Assembly (NCBI GenBank): GCA_034440575.1
Contig: JAOTOL010001220.1
Location: 124,001 to 188,000 of the forward strand
DNA length: 64,000 nucleotides
Direction of reading: 5' to 3'
Origin: Imbricaverruca yamaguchii
Taxonomy: Eukaryota; Arthropoda; Thecostraca; Neoverrucidae
A program made the translations under genes and the position numbers. Below are positions 60,156 to 64,000 of this stretch, piece by piece. The number at the start of each line of letters is the position of its first letter. The stretch's first letter is position 1. Below the pieces are notes generated by a model. The model worked only from the letters and a program-made list of their open reading frames with translations, was not told the DNA's origin and did not search any database.

Positions 60156-60800
60156 GGCTTCTGGCGGCCGGTGAGCACCCCAACTAGCGCTGCGGCCAGG
60201 TGCCGCGCCGCTTTAGTAAGAGAGCGGCCGTGTGGCGCCGGCGCCGGCGCAGCGACGCGCCAGTCCGAGTGAGGGATTCCCGCGTGTCGGCCGCCGAGAT
60301 GTCCCGCCGGGGGCGGGGGGTGAGGGGGACGGGGGGGGGGCGACGACGGGTATCGTGTGACGGTGGTCGCGTGGCGCTGTGATCGGCGGTGTTTTGTATT
60401 ATTGATACGGCCGCCGGGATGTCCCGCGGGGGTGGGGCAAGTGAGTGGCGGCGATGGGCGCCGCCTGGTCAGAGTGTGACTGCGGTCGCGTGCGCTGTGG
60501 TGTGCGGTATTTTTCGTTGTCGGTACGGCCGGCGGGCGGGCGGGCGGGTTCGCTGAAGTGCCGTCGGACGGATGGCTGTGCCGGCGGTGGCTTCCAGCCA
60601 GCCAGGTGCGCGTCCAGTCTGCCGGGGCGTCACGAGCGGCGGAGACCCGCGGCTGTCGGCAAACCGAGCGGGTAGTGCAGTTCCAGCTAGGCTCTCGGCC
60701 GACACTGAAGGGAAGGCTTCTCTGAACGTCCGACACCGTTGGTGGGTCGTCCAATGCCTTTCGCTGCTGTGGTCTGCCTGCCTGCCTTTCCGCACGTAAA
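60156..60800 (-). promoter_or_regulatory. CpG-rich 5' flank / probable promoter region of the TGF-beta gene
   Basis: GC- and CpG-rich DNA immediately upstream of the exon 1 ATG, with no TATA box seen near the start. It contains a tandemly duplicated segment of about 120 bp (separate entry). Position and composition suggest a CpG-type promoter and 5' UTR. The start of transcription cannot be placed from sequence. Confidence 0.4.
60285..60540. repeat. ~120-bp tandem duplication in the promoter region
   Basis: The core ggccgccgagatgtcccgc (from 60289) recurs 120 bp later as ggccgccgggatgtcccgc, and its first part again about 118 bp later (60524-60536). Between them, the gtgtgacggtggtcgcgtg / gtgtgactgcggtcgcgtg segments also correspond. 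There are about two full units plus a partial third, ending in a (ggcgg)n-like run. Confidence 0.65.
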
Positions 60801-62481
60801 TGCCTGCACTTTCTATGCAACTTTCCCCGGCCTAACCACTTCCACGGAGTTCCCAACATGCTTCATTATATCATATAGAGATCGCTTAACCCTCTTCGGC
60901 CCGGCAGGCTTATCCGCTTTCACCAGGTCAGGGTGGGGGACTCGTGAAGGCCCCTCACTAACTCCTGGTCTGCGTAGGGTAGAATAAATGCAAAATTTCA
61001 TTAGGAAACTCGGATAACCGAGAGTCCGTTGCCTACCTTACGTTTGCATTCTGTCCGATCATGAGGTCACCAGAGGTGGCGTTAAGCCATTACACTAAAC
61101 TGTAATTAATTATCTGGAAATGGTTACAAAAGGCAGATCATTCTTTCTTTCGGCATCCTTTTTCAAGAAATAACATACATGATGTAGTTATAGTGAGCAT
61201 AGCAAAAATGATTACGACAAGCTAGGTCTGGTTGGGTTACAATCCGGCCTGAAAGCGAGCTTTCGAAGTATGCATGCTAGAGACACACCGAAAATGTTGT
61301 TGACAAGCCAATATAATCTAGCGCTCATGTAGCAACGTGTTTATTTAGCTTTCGGCTATGCTGAGGTCATTACAGGTCATAGTAGGTTAATTCAATGGCA
61401 TGAGATATATTTTAGGGAATGGCCTGCAAGGCATGAATGTATATGTATCGGTCATTTCAACAAAGCCATTCAAAAGAAAAGAGTGCATCTCTGACAAAAG
61501 AAAATCCTATGGTCAGATCAAGAACGTCGCATAGTCAGATCAGTTAAGCACAAGCTTGAATACCCCGGTGCATCACTTCTGAAGTGTATCATTTAAAAAA
61601 CAAACTGATATGATGCTGAAAGAAATTTGTAACTGTTCAGTTTATGATTTCGTGAGACCTGAACTTAGGTCATTCTGGAACAATATATAGTGATAGGGCG
61701 ATCGCCTTATCCGTCGCCAAAGCATACACTGATTGGAAATAATTTCATACAATAGTCAAATCAGATCAAATAAGGTCAATCACACAAGGTGTGGTCGGAT
61801 TGTGTCAGACCATTGGTTGATCATCCAATGCTATGTCGCAGGACCTCGACAGCGCTAAAATCAAATTCAGATATGATTGCATGAGGAACAACATTTTGTG
61901 TATCATAGCGTTATATAGAACATGAATGATTCTTGATATGACCTCATGTCATAGAACTTCTAAATATATTTTGGACAGAATACCCACTCCATGGCCTGCA
62001 TGAAACTCAGCGTGAAATATTATCACCAACTCAATTTTGTCTATTCAATGCGGGTAAAAATTGCGGGTAAAGTTGGCTTTAAACATAACTTCAGTTTAGC
62101 AATGTTATTCACCTTGATTTTCACCTTGGGGGAGGAAACGCCTCGGCGGCAGCCTATTTTCTCAATCACTCAACTAAATATTTCGGCTATTTCGTTTTGA
62201 GGATTTGGAATGCAAAAACTTAAGCATGCGCAAATTCAGGCCACACAGGTCACGGGCTCTTGTAGGGAACTTTGACTGGGGATACGCGCCCGTTGGCGAC
62301 TGTGGAAACATTGGTGAGTGACTCGTGTGGTATCGAAATTGACCCTTTTGTAGACCTTCTTAAAATATTTGGAAATTCGCAATAAATACTGAAAGCCAAA
62401 TTCATTTATCAGCAGGGCAAGCTGGTTGTCTTATTACACATCTGCTCCATCGAAATTTTGGAGTCGTTCCCGATATCAGCA
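60801..62481. other. AT-rich DNA with scattered AGGTCA-like motifs; no gene
   Basis: 61190-62000 has many aggtcat/aggtcaa motifs like those at 34.1-34.6 kb; probably decayed repeat. Confidence 0.3.
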
Positions 62482-62485
62482 TTAA

Positions 62486-63215
62486 CGTGCTCTGGAGGGC
62501 CTCTGAAAAATACGAGTACTTGAGAAGGTTGAGTGGGGGGGGGATTCCGCCCCATAAAATATCGGCTGATATTATAGCTATGGTAACGAACTTTCGAGGG
62601 TAGATAGATATGGTGGTTAACTCTATTGTATGCAAATTTCATGACCTTAGGTGAAGATTTTCAAGGTCAAATGAGGCCACATACCAGTATGTTAGATTTG
62701 GCTTGTTTTATGTGGCTTGACTTGACATTATTCGTGGTTATGGGTCGCATATGGATGTATGGTTATGGATCGCTGCGATTGTGCTTAAATGCTCCAAAAC
62801 GAGCATCAATGATATTTTAGACATAACTAATGATGCAATATCGATGGTAGATCCCACATTTGACCTCCAGTCACCTATTTATCGGCACTTGATCGGGTTA
62901 GTTGCCGGCTCGAGTTGCCGGAACCTGAGCCAGAAGCTGTCCAGAGGCAGAACCCGCCGCACTGGCCGGCCGGACGGTCCGGCGCAATCGGCCTCACGAA
63001 GAAAGGGCTCAAGTACACGAATGAAGTATGGAAACACCTAGGTTCACGATGACAAAAACAGAAGTAGGGAGTAACAGGCAAAATTGCAGTCGCATGACTG
63101 TCATTTGCGTTTATGACAACCTTCCAGTTGAACAAGTTTGAGTCCACCGATATGTCATGAACGTGACCAGAGTTGACCTTGTTGACCTAGCATGATCTTG
63201 AAACAATATGTGTTG
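62486..63215 (+). mobile_element. TTAA MITE family 2, diverged copy
   Basis: The left end follows TTAA (62482-62485) and reads cgtgctctggagggcctctg, aligned with cacgcgccctggaaggcctc of the 17461 element. Further matches are aatgatgcaat, catttgacctc, gcatgactgtcatttgcgtt and tatgacaac. The right end is lost or too diverged near 63215. Confidence 0.7.
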
Positions 63216-64000
63216 TTGTTTGATTCTTTTCAATGTTTCTATTCTTACCTCGTCAAATAAAAGGGAAAATGTGCGAAAACGTGATGCGGTGATCTCATAT
63301 TCATTCCTCGGAGGACGCTGTCACCTTTTTGCTGGCTTGGTGCACCTTTTTTTCCCAGCCACTGCTTCTTGTGCCGCAATTCCACTGGCATCGTTCGTCG
63401 AGAGCTATCACAAAAAAAACATCCGAGGTGAAAAGTATGTCATTCTTCTTCTTTTGCATTGCCAGCTTGTCACCTTGCAGTGATGTCAACCGCTCTGGAT
63501 TTGGGTGTGAAAGGGGTAAGGGGAGTGAGGGCGGATTGGATGTAGGGAGAACAATCGTGGTACACATTTGGAAACACAAGTATCCGGATATGCTTTTATT
63601 TGGTATGTTTTTCCTCTTGTGCATCGTTTGGATGCTGTTCAAAACTTGTTCCAATACTGCACTGTCCAAATATGTGGGACTTCACGAGTTGCGCTTCCAA
63701 ATTGCTATTGTGTAAACTTCAGCATCGATAATTATCAAATCATGACTAATTTATATATCTTCAGTGTCGTATCACGCAAGTCCATACGATTCCGGCGGAA
63801 TAAACATGACATTGAATTGAGAATGGAACTTTCCAACTTTTTTAACTTTCCATCATTTCTTTGTCGCCCCTCCCCCCACATACCACGCAGATATGTACGT
63901 GGTATTCGCTTCGAAATTGATCTGAGGAAAACAAAACAGAAGAATGAGAATGCAGTGTGTTAACCATCCCCGTCTTTCCAGTCACATCCTCATAACCCGT
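63216..64000. other. No recognised gene
   Basis: Two overlapping plus-strand frames of ~130 codons (63329-63715, 63568-63963) have no recognised motif; most likely chance. Confidence 0.2.

Noticed and set aside
59951..60859. 302-codon minus-strand frame overlapping exon 1
   Set aside because: Different frame from the signal-peptide exon, CpG-driven, with no recognisable domain; a shadow of exon 1 and its promoter.

Overview
This is animal (metazoan) nuclear DNA, not microbial. It holds spliced coding exons with GT/AG boundaries, tRNA-derived SINEs with target-site duplications, relics of non-LTR retrotransposons (jockey-like and L2/CR1-like), TTAA-flanked and hAT-like miniature transposons, long (TG)n and (TA)n runs, and a very dense set of GC-rich minisatellites. 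The one recognisable gene encodes a TGF-beta family ligand closest in feel to arthropod maverick. That points to an arthropod, perhaps a crustacean or chelicerate, but the species is not determined here.

Layout. 1-24 kb is mostly AT-rich transposon graveyard. It has a degenerate ~21-bp tandem array split by a TTAA element, LINE relics at 7.2, 10.6, 11.4, 13.7 and 15.9 kb, two related elements carrying 16-bp tandem arrays (8.0-9.0 and 12.2-13.0 kb), SINEs at 9.8, 13.6, 14.5 and 20.9 kb, and a nested transposon at 17.2-18.9 kb. 24-38 kb alternates GC-rich minisatellites (11-, 28-, 19-, 20- and 53-bp units) with SINE, hAT-MITE and LINE insertions. 41-60 kb is one minus-strand gene: exon 1 (60155-59916: signal peptide and first prodomain helix), exon 2 (50239-50101: middle of prodomain) and exon 3 (41933-41071: rest of prodomain, RTKR cleavage site and a nine-cysteine ligand domain). 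The three exons join in frame into a predicted 413-residue preproprotein. Its two introns (about 9.7 and 8.2 kb) hold most of the right-hand minisatellites. A CpG-rich, tandemly duplicated segment lies just upstream of exon 1. 60.5-64 kb is again repeat-derived AT-rich DNA with a second copy of the nested TTAA element.

No operon-like or defence-like multigene system is present. The strongest observations are (1) the reconstructed TGF-beta gene, (2) a precise filled-site/empty-site pair proving a TTAA transposon nested in another TTAA transposon, (3) several SINE and hAT insertions with intact target-site duplications, one inside a minisatellite, and (4) a repeated element that carries its own 16-bp minisatellite. 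Most long reading frames here are by-products of GC-rich tandem repeats and are not reported as genes.
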